From Pseudocercospora fijiensis CIRAD86 (Eukaryota > Ascomycota > Dothideomycetes > Mycosphaerellales > Mycosphaerellaceae): a stretch of 64,000 nucleotides of DNA. The stretch spans positions 1,606,377 through 1,670,376 of the forward strand of contig NW_006921540.1 in assembly GCF_000340215.1 (NCBI RefSeq), written 5' to 3'. Below are positions 1 to 11,070 of this stretch, piece after piece. The notes under the pieces were generated by a model. That model made no database searches. It saw only the letters and a list, made by a program, of their open reading frames with translations, and was not told the DNA's origin. The stretch's first letter is position 1; the number at the start of each line of letters is the position of its first letter. A program made the translations under genes and the position numbers.

Positions 1-438
1 ATATTTGGGTGAACACGGAAAACGTGACGATCCATGTCAAATGCTTGGTTTTGACTTTGACCACATTATTATCAACAACCTCTCGCCAACTTGGCTTACT
101 CGCACCGTCTGATGACTGTGACGAGCTATTTTCGATGTAGTGCATCATCCTGGCAGGTATATATGACGGCGGGATGGCCTCAGAAACACAAACTTCAATT
201 TCTTCGGCTACGTACGGACGGCTCTGCCTCTGAGACACGCGGAAGTGGTGATCACACCTCCGACAGATGCTCTTCGGAGGATTGACATGATCCGCTTCTG
301 GTCAGAGTTCTGTTCCAGGCCATGCACACCGACGGGCAGACACCTACTCTCCCGGCTTGAGGGCATCAGCCAGCGGAACTGGTTGGAAGGGATAGCCGAT
401 GTTCGCGTATGATCATGGATGACGATGGCAGCGACGAA
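1..438. other. Intergenic, no gene seen
   Basis: Base composition is normal and not RIP-mutated. Short open frames occur here (for example 91-285), but they show no recognisable domain and no codon pattern that favours them. The stretch lies downstream of the DUF998-like gene and probably includes its 3' UTR. A terminal exon of a gene to the left cannot be excluded. Confidence 0.4.
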
Positions 439-1197
439 TCACGCTCGTTTTGGCTTCGAGCTGCCGCCTCGACTGGTGGAGACAATGATGCTGATGGCAG
501 AGAGGAGCTCCCAGGCGAGCACCGGATAGATTGACCCGCGCTGCCACAGTCCAACAGGTGTCTTCCAATCCCATTCGGGCAGGGCAAGGAAGCGATAGAA
601 GCTGTACAGACCACTCATGCCCAAGCCAAGGCTGAGAGCTCTGAAGGCCGTGGGACTTTCGTGGCGGCCCAAGTGGGTGGCGACAAGGGCAGAGAGGATG
701 GAGTTCAGATTGCCCGCGATGGAAACCAGCGCCAAGCCGGTCCAGTGCCATCCGATGATCTTCCAAAACTTCTCGCGAGGGCCGCCATGGATGCAGCCCA
801 GAAGGAGCATGCCAGCAGCGAACAACAGGGTCAGCAGGAAGCGGAAGGTGCGGAGCGTGGCAGTGTGTTGCGTGGCACGCGTACGGCTGGCGTACAAGAG
901 GACGAGCTGGGCAACAGCGAAGATGGCGCCTGCTTGGAAGAAGTTGTAGTTTTGTGCTGCGAAGCGATGCGAGGTGACATTGTAGTGTTTCAGGGGATGG
1001 ACCTGTCGGTAGTCGACGCCCAGGTCACTGAGCGACTCGATGGACCAGTCGTACCTTCGCTCGCCATGCTCGAAGCCGGACTGCGCGTAAAGCTCCAAGA
1101 AGGCCCAGCCCGCAACGCTCGCCACATACAATGCCGCGGGGAGCAGCACGAGCATCGATCCGGACGTCGGCGCGTGGGCGTGGGCGTGGGAAGCCAT
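439..1197 (-). CDS. DUF998-like multi-pass membrane protein
   Basis: An intronless frame of 252 residues begins at an ATG (1195-1197). Hydrophobic segments lie near residues 15-37, 88-104, 119-136, 150-172, 185-204 and 224-240, giving about six membrane spans. The DUF998-like signature is the first helix, then a loop with S-L-S-D-L-G (55-60), then an Asn/Phe-rich entry to the second helix (83-87), and G-C-I-H-G-G (134-139) after the third. DUF998 proteins are integral membrane proteins of unknown function, best known from bacteria and archaea, with fungal members. The Lys/Arg tail (249-252) suggests a cytosolic C-terminus. No neighbour indicates a pathway. The family call rests on motif memory; another small fungal membrane family is possible. 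Confidence 0.6.
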   Translation of the reverse strand: MASHAHAHAPTSGSMLVLLPAALYVASVAGWAFLELYAQSGFEHGERRYDWSIESLSDLGVDYRQVHPLKHYNVTSHRFAAQNYNFFQAGAIFAVAQLVLLYASRTRATQHTATLRTFRFLLTLLFAAGMLLLGCIHGGPREKFWKIIGWHWTGLALVSIAGNLNSILSALVATHLGRHESPTAFRALSLGLGMSGLYSFYRFLALPEWDWKTPVGLWQRGSIYPVLAWELLSAISIIVSTSRGGSSKPKRA

Positions 1198-1317
1198 TCG
1201 GGGGTGGGATGAAGAGGGAGAGCAGCGTGGTGTGGGGGAGGAAATGCTGCGCTGCGGTCGATAAATACAATACCGTCGGCGTGAGAGGGAGAGTGCTGGC
1301 CTACCACGTTAAATGCT

Positions 1318-1375
1318 CGTCGCCCTCGCCCTCGCCCTCGCACCGCCCCGCCCCGCCCCGCCCCGCCCCGCCCCC
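1318..1375. repeat. GC-rich simple repeat, GCCCTC then CCCCG units
   Basis: Three GCCCTC hexamers are followed by tandem CCCCG pentamers. The same hexamer recurs at 63399-63458 near another 5' gene end. The opposite strand carries several runs of four G and could form a G-quadruplex (inference). Confidence 0.85.
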
Positions 1376-1667
1376 TCATCTCACAAGGTAAAGGTATCGC
1401 CGCCGGTGCCTTCCTTGTTCGGGCTTTTGCGTTTGCGCCGGCCGACGTGACCCGAAAGTCTAAACGACATCTCCGTCTTCGTTGTCCTTTCCTCCTTCTT
1501 GCTCCTGATGGATCATGTCAGCTGCGACGGGACAGACGGGTGACAGCACGGAAGGTCTCGTGGAGGATGCGATGTCATACGTGGAAAAGCGATGAATGTC
1601 ATTATTGACCAAGGCCATGCATGCCCCATTCCATCCCTTTGTAGTTGCAATTTTCATGCCCAATTCT

Positions 1668-1707
1668 AAGGTTTCCGGCTAGAAGGGGTGGCTTCGGGTG
1701 CGGCAAC
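1668..1707 (+). repeat. Possible left terminal inverted-repeat fragment of the piggyBac island
   Basis: The words AAGGTTTCCG (1668-1677) and GCGGCAAC (1700-1707) occur in the same order, inverted, at the other end of the island (11589-11608). The spacing differs (22 versus 2 bases) and no TTAA target, expected for piggyBac, is visible next to it. It is a candidate end only. Confidence 0.25.
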
Positions 1708-1740
1708 CTACGCACTGACCAAATTATTGCCTTAGCATCA

Positions 1741-2487
1741 GATAGACCCTGCTCTTATAGTAGATAGTATATGAATAGCTAGCTCTTTTATATAATAGTA
1801 TAGCTTTAGGTCTCTTTAGTATATTTCCTTAGTTAAGTAACGACCGGCTTACTAACGAATAGTAGCAATCGGACGAGGAAGAAATAGTAGCTATAGATAG
1901 TGGTTTGTCGGCTCGAGTAGTAGCAGGGGAAGCGGATTCGTATAGTAGAGACGAGTCGTTCGATTCTAGTAAGTTTATAGTATATAATAGTACTAGACTT
2001 CCTAAGGAATAGAACTTCTAGCCTCTATAACTACCTAATAGTGCAAATTCGTACTAGTAGCGGCAATTTCGCATCCCCGAGGTCGATAGGCTATTAATAC
2101 CGGAAATGGAACCTAATCCGGATTATCGGTATACTACTACTAGTAATAATATATATAAGGAGTACGAAGGACGTCGAGCTAAGTTCGGCAAGGCGTAGGA
2201 CCTTCCTAGGCGCGTATAGGAGCTGTTTTAGACGGCGGAGGTGAAGGAGATAGTTACTAGCTTCTTAAATAAGTATATTTAATAGATATAAGACTATAGA
2301 CTTACTAACAAAGATAAGAGGCAAGCGGCTAACGTAAAGGTTATTAAATCGTCTAAACTAGACATCTTCCTCGGTCTAGTATATTATATTAGCGTAGTCG
2401 GTTAGAATACGCTAGGCGACTATTAGGCGGATAATCTATTAATACCGTACTACCGAGTAACGAGGTTTATAAGGAAACGACGGTTTA
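1741..2487 (+). pseudogene. piggyBac-like transposase, 5' part, RIP-mutated and split
   Basis: This is the left piece of a DDE_Tnp_1_7 (piggyBac-type) transposase gene whose remainder lies at 9485-11070. The plus-strand frame near the break reads R-F-I-R-K-R-R-F and, if one copy of the GTTTA duplication is removed, continues into 9485 without a frame change. Frequent TAG codons interrupt it, as expected if CAG or TGG codons were mutated by RIP. The start codon and the 5' element end are not clear. Confidence 0.65.
2483..2487. repeat. Target site duplication GTTTA (left)
   Basis: GTTTA sits directly against the outer edge of the left LTR and is repeated at 9480-9484 against the right LTR. Five bases is the usual size for a Ty3/gypsy integrase. 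Confidence 0.9.
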
Positions 2488-2796
2488 TATAAGGAAATAG
2501 GTATATAGCAACGTATAGAACACCCTCTACTAATCGCCGTAGTAGAAAGTAGAACTAAACCGTACCTTTCTTAGAACAGGGCAGAGTGTTTACTATTAAC
2601 TAGGCTACGTACGGATAGCATATATACCGAGCCGGTAACCGAGTATATCCGTACGAGCGACCGAGCTTTTCCGCGTATACGCTAAGCAGGCTTTGCGCTA
2701 GCGAGACAGCACCGTAGTATACGTAATAATATCACATAATTGTTATATAGGCTTGCTAAGGCATAATAGGAGACTTTACTTACTTAGGTTCTTATA
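2488..2796 (-). repeat. 3' LTR of element 1
   Basis: It is 309 bp and matches the LTR at 9171-9479 at all but seven positions. On the minus strand the intact copy begins TG; the terminal CA has become TA. It carries the mutated state at six of the seven differing sites, each CA to TA or TG to TA. Confidence 0.95.
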
Positions 2797-2800
2797 ATTA

Positions 2801-2812
2801 TCTCCTTCCCCC
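2801..2812 (-). other. Polypurine tract of element 1
   Basis: A pyrimidine run on the plus strand (TCTCCTTCCCCC) becomes a purine run on the coding strand four bases before the 3' LTR. This is the expected site for plus-strand priming and confirms minus-strand orientation. Confidence 0.75.
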
Positions 2813-4139
2813 GGTATAGCTATCCTAGCTATAGGGTAATATAGTAAATTATACTATTTCTTATACTCTGCGCTATACTTGCGCGTCTTATACGCACCTA
2901 TCGCTAGGCTATAGTTGCTAGGCACGTTATGATTTGCCTCGTAGTTGCTTATTTGTTTGTAGATTTAAAGCGCGGCTACTTCTAGCACTAACTAGAGGTT
3001 GCTTAAATTTCTAAGAACGCGGTAGCTACGCGAGAACGCAAGCTGTCCGAAAGCGAGGCGAGTATTTAAAGCATTCGAAGCCCGCTTAAAAACTTCTTCT
3101 TTTCCTAAGCGCTCCGAATACCCCCCGCCTACCCTCTACCTACTCGTATCTTATGCCCCCCTAGTATTACTTAAAGATTTTTCTTTTTTGAATATCTATC
3201 TAAAAAAATATTACTAGTATATCTACTCCTTCGCGTGCCTCGGGCAAGCGCGCCGTAGGCGCTCCGCCCTCGATACCTACTACGCCTACCTAGCGCCCTC
3301 TAAAAGTCCTAGAGGGCTACACCTATTGCTTTAAGCATATAACGGCTAACGGTACGTATTCTCGCTACTTACTACGCGCTTGCGCTTCGTAACTAACTCG
3401 CTTTAGTAGACCTAACTAAGGTTTGTATAGGTAGCAATATAGACCCTACTACTAAGCGTAACTACGATCGCTGCCGCGGTAGCTATTATACCTATACTCC
3501 GCTTACGGCCCGCTTACTAGTGTCGCTGCTAGCGCGTATTCGCGCCGCACGCTCTACGCGCGACCTATACGACCTAGACGGCTACGACTCTATCGAGGAG
3601 TCTAACGAGGCCTTAGAGGTACTCTAGGCCGAGCTAGACTCTATAGTCGTACGTATGTTCCTTATACGCTCCGCTTGCGCTTCGTATACTAACCTCGACG
3701 TTAGTTATCCTATCTGCGCTATACGTCTTTTATACTAATAAGAATAAGGTAACCCCTAGCGGCAAAGCCCTAGCCCGCAAGGGGGCCGCTAGCGGGTCCC
3801 TTACGGACGTTAACCTGCTCGGTGCCTTCGAGTACATCGGCACTAACCTAGCTAGTTTGGTAGAGATTAGTCGTTAGGTATAGTTTTTCCTATAGCCTTG
3901 TTTCGCTTACGCTTCGTATACTAACTGCACTAGAACCTCGCTTAGCGCGTCGGCGCTAAGGCCGTCGCCGCTATCGATGCCGCTATAGGTATCGAAGAGG
4001 AGGAGGAGGCTAAGGATTCTAAGGATAAGTAGGGTAGGCGGTCCGCCGTCGCCGCGCCTATACGGCGCCTTCTTTATATATACTAGGCTAATAGGCCTTT
4101 TTTAGTAGCGAAACGAGTACGTATCTACTATTTTTTCTT

Positions 4140-7100
4140 AAGTTTTATTTTCTTTTGTTTTAATTACTGCCTACGCTTGCGCTTCGCTTAAGCTTCGAAC
4201 TCGTCTAACGCTATAGAATCTTTAATATAAATAGCTAGCTCCTAAGTGTTGTATTCTTTAGGCTAACCTCGCTACTTAATAAGGTAGTACGCCTTCCGCT
4301 TCTTTATCTTCTTTGCTACGATTGTTTCTACCTACTACTTATTGCCTTTAGCGACGGGTATGCTTACCTTATGCTCCTCGCTATCGCGCCTATACTAAGG
4401 CTCGAGGAGGGAAATATAGAAAACATTGTAGATCTTTATGCTTAACGGTAGTGCTAGGCGGTACGCCTACGCTCTAACTGCGTTAATAATGCGGAAAGGC
4501 CCTATATACTTCGGGCTAAGTTTCTTCTTTAGGACATCTAAGCTAATATTCTTTATCGATAGTAAGACTAGGTTACCTATACTATATGTCTTAGCAGTGT
4601 AGTGTGTATTATATTACTTGGCCTAGTATTCTGCTGCTTTCTACTAGCGTTCCGCAAGCGTTTTATATACTTGTTATAGTCGCTCCGTAGCGTCGATAGC
4701 TACTAGTGCCCTTCCCTTAGTTAGCTCGTCCCGAGCTAGTAGCTTATTTGCGCTCGGTATCAAATTAGGGTTAAAGCCGTAGAGTATCTTAAAGGGGCTT
4801 ATACGCAACGTAGGATAAACGCTATTATTGTAGGCAAACTTAGCCTAAGGCAATAGTTTAGCCTACTTATCCTAATTCTTAGAGTAATAGTATTGTAGGT
4901 ATTACTCGAGGGTCTAGTTCGCGCGTTCGGTTTGCCCGTCGGTCTAAGGATAGAAGGCTATACTAAGCCTGCGCTTTATATGCGCTTCGAAGCAGAAGTC
5001 GCTCTAAAACTAGCTAGTAAATAGCGATCTACGATCGCTAACAATGCCTAATAGCACTCTAAAACGCCTAATTACCTCCCTTTAAAGGATATCCGCGAGT
5101 TCTACTACTATATACTTCTTCGTCGTTAGGATAAAGAGGCTTATTTTCGTATAGCGGTCGACTATTACGAGGATCGTAGTATATACGTAGGCACCGAGCT
5201 TGCTCGGCGGGAGATCGGTAATAAAGTCTATCGTTAATTCTTGCTATAGTCGGGTTAGTATAGGCAGCGTAGCGAGCTCGCTATATAGGCGATAGCGCTT
5301 CGCCTTCGACTATTAACAAATTCTATAGGTGCAGACATAGGCCGTAATATCCTCGGCTATTTTCGGCTAGAAGTACTTTCGGCGTATTAGGTCTATAGTC
5401 TTAGCTATACTAAAGTGTCTAGCTAAAGGGTCGTCGTAGTATATACATATTAGCTACGTACGCAATGCGTAGTCCTTAGGGACATATAGCGTATCGCCGT
5501 AGTAAATAAGGTTACCCCGACGAGAATAGCTAGGCGGGAGGTTAGAACTACTTAACGAGGCTAAGCTACCCGACGGTAAGCTTATCTCGTATAAGCCTCC
5601 TCCTCTCGCTTGCTCTAACTGTTATAGAGTGCGTACGAAACTAAGGATTATATTAGGCGTCTCGTAGTAGGGCCCGTTATTCCTAACGATAGTAGCCGCT
5701 ACTCTTACGGGACTGCTAATAAAACTCTTGCGTTCCGCTAGCGCTATACTAGCGTCTCGCATCCCTATATATATAATAGAGATACGTTTTACAATCGGCT
5801 CGATATCCTTAGGCAGATTTAACTATAGAGCTAGTTTCGACTGTAATATAGGAAGAAGGTTATTTACTGCTTACGACTCGCTCTCGTAGTCGCTGCGTCG
5901 TAAAGGTACATCGGCTAGATTTCGTTTACTAGCCCGATGTTTAATAGTAAAGTCGAAAGGTATAAGGAAGGTTGCCTATCTTGCCTGCCTTCCGATAAGC
6001 TACTTTATCTTTATAAAGCCCTTAAGATTAGCGTAGTCGATAACTACGCGGGTCGTATACTAGGCGCTGTCGAGGTACGGGCGCTAATGCTTAAAGAACT
6101 CGACAACCGCTAGGAGCTCCTAGTTATAGGTCTTATAATTTGTCTCGGCTAGGACTATTTTTCGTAACTAGAAGGCAATAGGGTACCAATTCCTATCTTC
6201 GCTCTGTTATAATATAATTCCTACTAAGGCGAACGTAGAGGCATCGGTTTCGATATATAGGGGCTTTGTAGGATTATAGTATCGCAATATCGAGGCCGAG
6301 CTAAAGGTAGCCTTTAGCTAGCGGAACGCTTGCTCCTCGCTTTCGCCCTACGGGACCTATCCTAGCTTTCGGCTATTTACGGCTCCTTTCGATAGGGCGG
6401 TTAGCGGTATAACGATTCGGGAGTAATTTAGAATAAACCTCCGATAGAAGTTATAGAATCTAAGGAAGGATTAAACCTCCTTTAGCGTTAATAAGCGAGG
6501 CTACTCGGTAATAGCGTTTACCCTACGCTAATCTATCGATACGCCTTCGGTGCTAACGATAAACCCGAGGAATTCGACTTCTTTCTTCTAGAAGGAACAT
6601 TTCTTTCTATTCGTATATAAGGCGAACTTCCGGAGCCGCGTAAGGATAGCGCGTACGTCTCGTACGTAGTCCTCTCGCGTTTTGCTATAAATAAGAATAT
6701 CGTTAAGGTAGACGATATAGCAAATATTAATAAGGCTAGCTAATGCCCTATTAATGTATCCTTAGAACGTAGTAGGGGCATTAGTAAGCCTAAAAGGCAT
6801 TACCTTGTACTCGAAGTGCCCGTACCGCGTACGGAACGTAGTCTTCTACTCGTCGCCTCGCTTAATATAGATACGGTAATATGCATCCTAAAGGTCTAAG
6901 GACGTATACTATTCGGCGTCCTTAAGCCTATTAAGCGTTTCGCTAATAAGAGGCAGGGGGTAACGATTTTTGATAGTAATCTCGTTTAGCCCCCTATAAT
7001 CGACGTAGAGTCTTAGACTGCTATCCTTCTTTAGTACGAATAGGATCGGCGTACCTGCCTCGCTTATGCTAAGCTAGATCTAATCGTTGTTTAAGGCTAA

Positions 7101-9150
7101 GCTTAGGTAATTACGAAGGTCGCTAAGCTCTCTTCCTAAAGAATAGTAGAGAGGTTTGTATAGCGGCTTCGTTCCGGGGATTAGGTTAATCGTATACTCT
7201 ACGTCTTCGGGGAGCTTGCGTCTCGCTTTAGGCGTTATTATAAAGACGTCTTCGAAGTCTTTAAATTCTTCTAGTAAGGAGGAACCTTTAGCGATGTCGC
7301 GGAGCTAGCGAACGCTAATCGTATATACGTATAGGGCGTTACGCATATCCTTCTAGAATTCCTATAGTTCCCGTACGTATATCGAACGCGCTACGGCTTC
7401 GTTCCTATAGGTCTAGGCATCTATCGAGCTATCGACGATTACCTTTTAATCGCGCCTCTAAGGCCTACTAAGAATAATATTAGGGAGGGGCATTTCGAAA
7501 GTATAGAACACTCCGGTAGTAATGCGTTCTTAGCCTATAGAGTCGGCGATCCGTAAGCGTAGATAATACGCTCCGTAGTAGTATCCTCGGTCGCTTTAGA
7601 AACTATCGGCACTAGGTAGCACGGCGTTAATAATCCGCTAAGGCTAGTATCGTAGAACGAATTCTTAAGATACTACATTAATATTAGTAGCATTATCTAA
7701 TAAGCATTCGACGGACACTTCCCCTTCTTACGTAACAATTGCTCCGCGTACGCGTCCCGTAGGTACTACTACTACTAAGCTACTTAGTTAAGATTCCGCA
7801 CCTATCCCTAGCTCTTAGGAGGTGCCTTGTCTTTTCCCTTAGCCTTCGAGTCGTTCTTCTTTTCTTTAGCGTTAGCGGCTACCTTGTATACTATAGGGTT
7901 ATCGTCTTTCTAGAGATAGCGGTTCGGGTACGCGTTCTTATAATAGCCTTTCTAGCGATAGCTATAACATTCGACCTTGCTAATGTTATATCCGCCTTAC
8001 GAGTTATCGCCCTTCGTATACTTTCCGCCTACGCTACGGTCGCGATTTAACTACTACTTGCGGGCCTAACTATTAGATCGACGCTTCTTACCTTTACTGC
8101 CTCCGGTTTCATCGTAGTTACGATCCTTGCGTTTGCTAGACGGCTTATTAGGGGTCTCGATGCGCGTCGCAAGCTCTACGAGTTCGTAACGCGTCGTTAG
8201 CACCGTATAGTATTTAATAATCGCGCTACGAATCGCCGGCTAGAGTTTAACGAGGAGATAGCGGATCCTATACTCCTCGCTATAGTCGCTAAGTTAATCT
8301 TCGAGCACTGCGAGCTTAAGGGCAAAGCTTTAGACTAACTGTCCCTTACGCTAACGGGCCGCCTTATACTCGAGGGTTACGTCTAGTATACGGTTTATAG
8401 GGTCCTCGACGCAGTCCCGATAGAAGGTTTTAAAGTCCTAGTAGGTGTAATTTTATAGGTCCTTAAGGCTGTTTTTATTATACTATCGCTCCTACGCATC
8501 GCCTATAAGGTATATAATACTATAAAGTACCTTGCTTTCGTCTATATAATAGGTAGCTCCGGATAGTATAAAGGTAATAGAGAGTTCTCTAAGGAATCGC
8601 CTCGACTCCTTAATCGTATCGCCTTTAAAGGGCTTAGGTTCCTTTAAGCGAGGCTTAATAGCCGCAAGACTAGCGACTATATAGCTTATACTAGGTATAG
8701 TAGCTACGCTTAGCGCACTTCCGGAAAGAGGTAGTCGATACGAGACAGATTTAGCTCTCTAAGATTTAGGCCTCTAAATCGACTTATTAGCTAATTCTTC
8801 CTCGTTCTCGTCCTCGTCTAGAGATAGGGTCCTTATAGGACCCTCGCCGGCAGTGCCGCTACTCGGAGCTAGCGCATCGCCTACGTCTCTAAGGGTACGA
8901 AGACGCGCATTCTCTCGCTTAGCTTCTTAAGCCTATACTTCTAGCCTAAGCACTTCTTGCTTAGCTAGAAATCGTTCGAGCCGTAGGCGGGTCGCTTCCC
9001 GGCGCGCCTAATATTCGGCCTCGTATTATTGTATCGCCGCGTCGTTTTCTAATGCTATAGGCGCTCCTAATGCATTATTCTACGCGTTTCCCGCGCCCGG
9101 CGCGTTCGGATCGCTTGCGTTTATCTTTCGGGGTTCTATAGGCCGCTACG
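4140..9150 (-). pseudogene. gag-pol polyprotein of element 1, RIP-inactivated
   Basis: Minus-strand landmarks are as follows. A CCHC knuckle lies near 7985-7935 (C-Y-S-x-R, then K-G, then N-A-x-P), with Cys and His codons changed to Tyr. A protease-like L-L-D-N segment is near 7735-7650. Reverse transcriptase at about 7060-6850 shows P-I-L-F-V-L-K-K-D, then L-Y-V-D-Y-R and R-Y-P-L-P. RNase H near 6170-6030 shows E-L-L-A-V-V-E-F-F-K-H. The integrase zinc motif is near 5400-5290, and its T-D-G-Q-T-E-R-A-N end is near 4950-4890. A chromodomain is at about 4295-4195 (Y-L-I-K, then P-K-E-Y-N-T). Most frames contain TAG stops. The protein would have carried out copying and chromatin-directed insertion of the element. 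Confidence 0.88.
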
Positions 9151-9170
9151 AAGGGTAGACGGTTTAGAAC

Positions 9171-9479
9171 TATAAGGAAATAGGTATATAGCAACGTATA
9201 GAACACCCTCTACTAATCGCCGTAGTAGAAAGTAGAACTAAACCGTGCCTTTCTTAGAACAGGGCAGAGTGTTTACTATTAACTAGGCTACGTACGGATA
9301 GTATATATGCCGAGCCGGTAACCGAGTATGTCCGTACGAGCGACCGAGCTTTTCCGCGTATACGCTAAGCAGGCTTTGCGCTAGCGAGACAGCACCGCAG
9401 TATACGTAATAATATCACATAATTGTTATATAGGCTTGCTAAGGCATAATAGGAGACTTTACTTGCTTAGGTTCTTACA
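9171..9479 (-). repeat. 5' LTR of element 1
   Basis: It is 309 bp and keeps the terminal TG and the less mutated base at six of seven sites that differ from the other LTR. It would contain the promoter of the element. The sequence just inside it does not show a primer-binding site I can assign to a tRNA. Confidence 0.95.
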
Positions 9480-9484
9480 GTTTA
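9480..9484. repeat. Target site duplication GTTTA (right)
   Basis: This is the partner of 2483-2487 and abuts the outer edge of the right LTR. Confidence 0.9.
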
Positions 9485-11070
9485 ACTAGCTAAAGAAGTT
9501 CTTTAAGGCGAGCGACGTCGACAAGGATAGAAACCTACCTATTAAGGCATAGTATAAGAAGCTAGAGCCTATTAGCACAATAATTAAGGAGTCCTTTAAG
9601 AAGTACTACGTACTACGCGGTTAGATGTCGATTAACGAGATTATCGTCCGCTTTACTAGTAGAAGCCGCTATATTAAGGTAATTAGAAACAAGCCTTATC
9701 CGGAGGGCTATAAGCTTCTCGCTCTATATAATACCGGCTACGTATATAATTACACGTTTAACTTACTCGTTGCTAGCTTCGAGAACGACCGTCCGTTAAC
9801 TGCTAAAGAGATAGCTAGAGTACTAAGTAGTTATAGCAATAAGGAAGAAGTTATAGTCGCGAAGGGCTATATTAAACGGCTGTCCGCAACGGCTCGAGCT
9901 ACACTCCGCCTAGCGCTTAGTTTACTAGGCGGAGGGCAGCACTGCATCTATATAGACAATAGATTTACTAACGTACTATTATTATCGTATATGCGCTTCG
10001 CTAGCATTACCGGTATAGGTACCTATAAGTCTAGTAGTACAGATTATCTAGAGGTATTAAGGGCGGCTATAAAATAAGGCCGTAAAAAGACGAGACTCCT
10101 ACCCGGAACGCTAGCAGGCAAGGTTACTGCCTTAGGCAACGGCGCTGTTCTATCTCTTCTATAGTAAGATAGCAACCTCGTTTGTCTTAATATAATAGTA
10201 TATACTAGATAAGAGATAGACGAGATAAAGCGGCGCGCGCCTATCGTACGTGCTAGTACAAACGCTTAGAAGAAGGACTTTATAGCGGCAATCTATAGAC
10301 TAGTACCTAAATCCTCTAACGGGCGGAAACTTATTAAGCAACTACGAGTCGCTATTAATTACAACCTCTATATAGGTAGCGTAGACATATACGACTAGTT
10401 ACGCTCCTATTATCCGACTTAGCTTATTATCTATCGAAATTGGATGCTACTCTTCTACTAGTTACTCGACGCTATATATATTAACGCCTACCTTCTTACT
10501 AAGGCTCGTTACGGCGATTTATACGCCTAGATAACTAAATCCTCTTACTATAACACTTACCGCCTATTTCGGTACAAACTAGCGTAGAATTTAATACTTT
10601 CCGGCGTAAGAGACCTATATAGACCGCATAAGACAAGCATAAGAATAATAGAAGAGATAGTAGCGCAAATTGACCCTCTAAGGCGCCGGAAACTAGCCAA
10701 TTCTAGTACGCCGAAGCTAAGAGGTCCTTATATTAAGAAGGACCGCACATTGCTTCTAGTATAGCTCTGTTTCGACAGTAAGTATACACCTATATCTATA
10801 GGCCGTAGATAGTATTAATTCTATATATATAAGAAGCGCTGTTAGAGTTAGCAAGGTAAAGAGTATAGGACAAGATATTAGTATAAAGATTGCGGTTAGA
10901 ACCTATATTCTTACTGCTATAATATCTTCTACTACGGCATACCTAGCTATCGATAATAGCTATTTCCAACTACTAGAAGAGGCACTAAACTATAGAAGGC
11001 TCCGGAAATATCGATAGATATAGATCTCGATACTAACGGAGAAACTAACGAAGAATACCTCGTATAACCT
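9485..11070 (+). pseudogene. piggyBac-like transposase, main part, RIP-mutated
   Basis: This continues the frame interrupted at 2487. A 150-residue stretch (9625-10077) is still open. It shows the piggyBac block around the first catalytic Asp (M-S-I-N-E-I-I-V-R-F-T), a basic stretch ending in P-E-G-Y-K, and A-L-Y-N-T-G-Y at the second Asp. The third Asp region reads Y-I-D-N-R-F-T-N. Downstream, near 10390-10500, a D-Q-L-R-S-Y-Y-like block and L-L-D-A match the conserved C-terminal half; a Cys-containing segment follows near 10840-10920. Asn replaces Asp at the first two catalytic positions, both explicable by TG to TA mutation. Multiple TAG codons and at least one frame change make it non-functional. 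Confidence 0.85.

Larger units (their letters stand above)
1198..1740. other. Upstream region of the DUF998-like gene, ending at a RIP island
   Basis: About 540 bp of non-RIP DNA hold the probable promoter of the minus-strand gene. It includes the GC-rich simple repeat at 1318-1375. No convincing gene is present. Sequence character changes sharply near 1740, where CA and TG become rare and TA/TAG abundant, marking the edge of the transposon island. Confidence 0.5.
2488..9479 (-). mobile_element. Full-length chromodomain Ty3/gypsy LTR retrotransposon (element 1)
   Basis: The element is 6992 bp, bounded by 309-bp LTRs and a GTTTA duplication, with coding sense on the minus strand. Reading from the right LTR, the order is gag, CCHC knuckle, protease, reverse transcriptase, RNase H, integrase, chromodomain. 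That is the Ty3/gypsy order with the 3' chromodomain of chromoviruses. A purine-rich tract adjoins the 3' LTR. All domains are crowded with TAG stops, so it is dead. About 1.3 kb between chromodomain and 3' LTR holds no domain I recognise. It is inserted inside a piggyBac transposase gene, so it is the younger of the two. Confidence 0.93.

Noticed and set aside
2797..9170. Functional LTR retrotransposon
   Set aside because: Structure is complete, but stop codons occur throughout all domains and knuckle Cys/His codons are changed.
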